From positions 128,252,001 to 128,316,000 of the forward strand of contig NC_060211.1 in NCBI RefSeq assembly GCF_021130785.1: a DNA stretch of 64,000 bases, in the 5' to 3' direction. Every line of letters starts with the position of its first letter. The first letter of the stretch is position 1. Below the pieces are notes generated by a model. That model made no database searches and had not been told where the DNA came from. It was given only the letters and a program-made list of their open reading frames with translations. This stretch comes from Homalodisca vitripennis. Its lineage: Eukaryota > Arthropoda > Insecta > Hemiptera > Cicadellidae. This document shows positions 63,465 through 64,000 of this stretch, piece by piece. The position numbers were made by a program, and so were the translations under genes.

Positions 63465-64000
63465 CTGTGAGTTAGCAAAGCCTTTCACTCGGTAGGCTGG
63501 AAAAATGTCACTTTTGTCTGTCTGTCTATCTGTCTGCACGATATCCCGAGCACGAATTGACCTATATACTTGAAATTTTACATGAAGTTTCACTTTAAAC
63601 TGACAATATCCAGTTCGATGATGATGAATCTCCCTCCAAAGGGTGTGCCTGAGAGTTAGCGAAGCTTAACTGTTTGTATGGCATCCCTAGAATGAATGAT
63701 TTGGAATTCTGCACACTTTGCTACAACTCAGTGGACTGTCAAACTTCTTCTTCTGTCTCTCTAACTCTTTCTCCGTCTGTCTTTTTCACTTCCGCAAGAT
63801 ATCACGAGATAAACATTTGCTAAGGTTTTAAATTCTGCACGAATATTTATTTCCATACAAGCAAAATCGATTTCAATTATGGTGCATATGAATCCGTCTG
63901 TTGTATTTTGCTGAGCGTTAGCGAAACATATTCTTCAAAAGGTATAGTGATATTGAATTGAACAGTAGGTTTTAATTTCGGATGAAACTTCATTTCTAAA
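63465..64000 (-). repeat. CGCTAACGCTCAGCC-family cluster, inverted
   Basis: Reverse-oriented cores occur at 63469-63480 (GAGTTAGCAAAG), 63653-63664 (GAGTTAGCGAAG) and 63911-63923 (CTGAGCGTTAGCG). Each of the first two units continues with a CTGTCTGTC-type run and then a GATATC element (CACGATATCCCGAG near 63537; AAGATATCACGAG near 63797), a mirror image of the + strand copies. Spacing is about 180 and 260 nt. The element continues past the window edge. Confidence 0.72.

Larger units (their letters stand above)
58288..64000. other. Gene-free downstream DNA
   Basis: No supported gene. ORFs are short and lack domains. A GC-rich patch at 62380-62660 carries overlapping minus-strand ORFs. From about 63465 the sequence is the CGCTAACGCTCAGCC-family repeat in inverted orientation. 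The end of the next gene, if any, lies beyond the window. Confidence 0.65.

Overview
This is AT-rich nuclear DNA of an insect. It has GT-AG introns of 5.6 to 9.7 kb, TATA-type promoters, polyadenylation signals, long CA/TG microsatellites and decayed non-LTR retrotransposons. The only two confident genes encode chitin-binding (Rebers-Riddiford, RR) cuticular proteins. Large introns and many LINE remnants point to a large-genome insect, possibly a hemipteran, but the sequence alone does not fix the order. I saw no rRNA, tRNA, CRISPR or bacterial-type gene.

Layout. 1-10.3 kb is gene-free upstream DNA with repeat fragments. Gene A (10423-16861, + strand) has a 6-codon first exon, a 5.6-kb intron and one long second exon. 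It gives a 286-residue secreted RR protein with ten SQP[AS]YN hexapeptides. 17-40.7 kb is intergenic DNA with two microsatellites, a paired FTZ-F1-type motif, a decayed tandem array, dispersed repeats and one unexplained 130-codon ORF. Gene B (41012-58166, + strand) has three coding exons of 30, 194 and 772 nt. It gives a 331-residue secreted RR protein with a Pro/Ala/Arg-rich tail. Its introns hold two fragments of reverse-transcriptase C-termini, LINE-tail copies, a 110-bp tandem array, a strong hairpin and a group of regulatory-looking motifs. 58.3-64 kb has no gene I can support and ends in a dispersed repeat.

The two genes are tandem paralogues. They share the VPILKQINR lead-in, nearly the same RR core and the YGANK.GFQPAG.GI.VAPPTL end. 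In both, a phase-0 intron with similar 5' sequence splits the signal peptide. Gene B has an extra intron exactly where gene A is continuous. The products would be secreted by epidermal cells and bind chitin in cuticle, with different low-complexity tails setting mechanical properties. FTZ-F1-type motifs (YCAAGGYCR) recur in the introns and intergenic DNA, which fits moult-timed control, but this is inferred from motifs only. I found no clearly new biological system. The best leads are the intronic 25-bp hairpin, the FTZ-F1/CRE/E-box group in gene B intron 1, the intron difference between paralogues and the CGCTAACGCTCAGCC repeat family.
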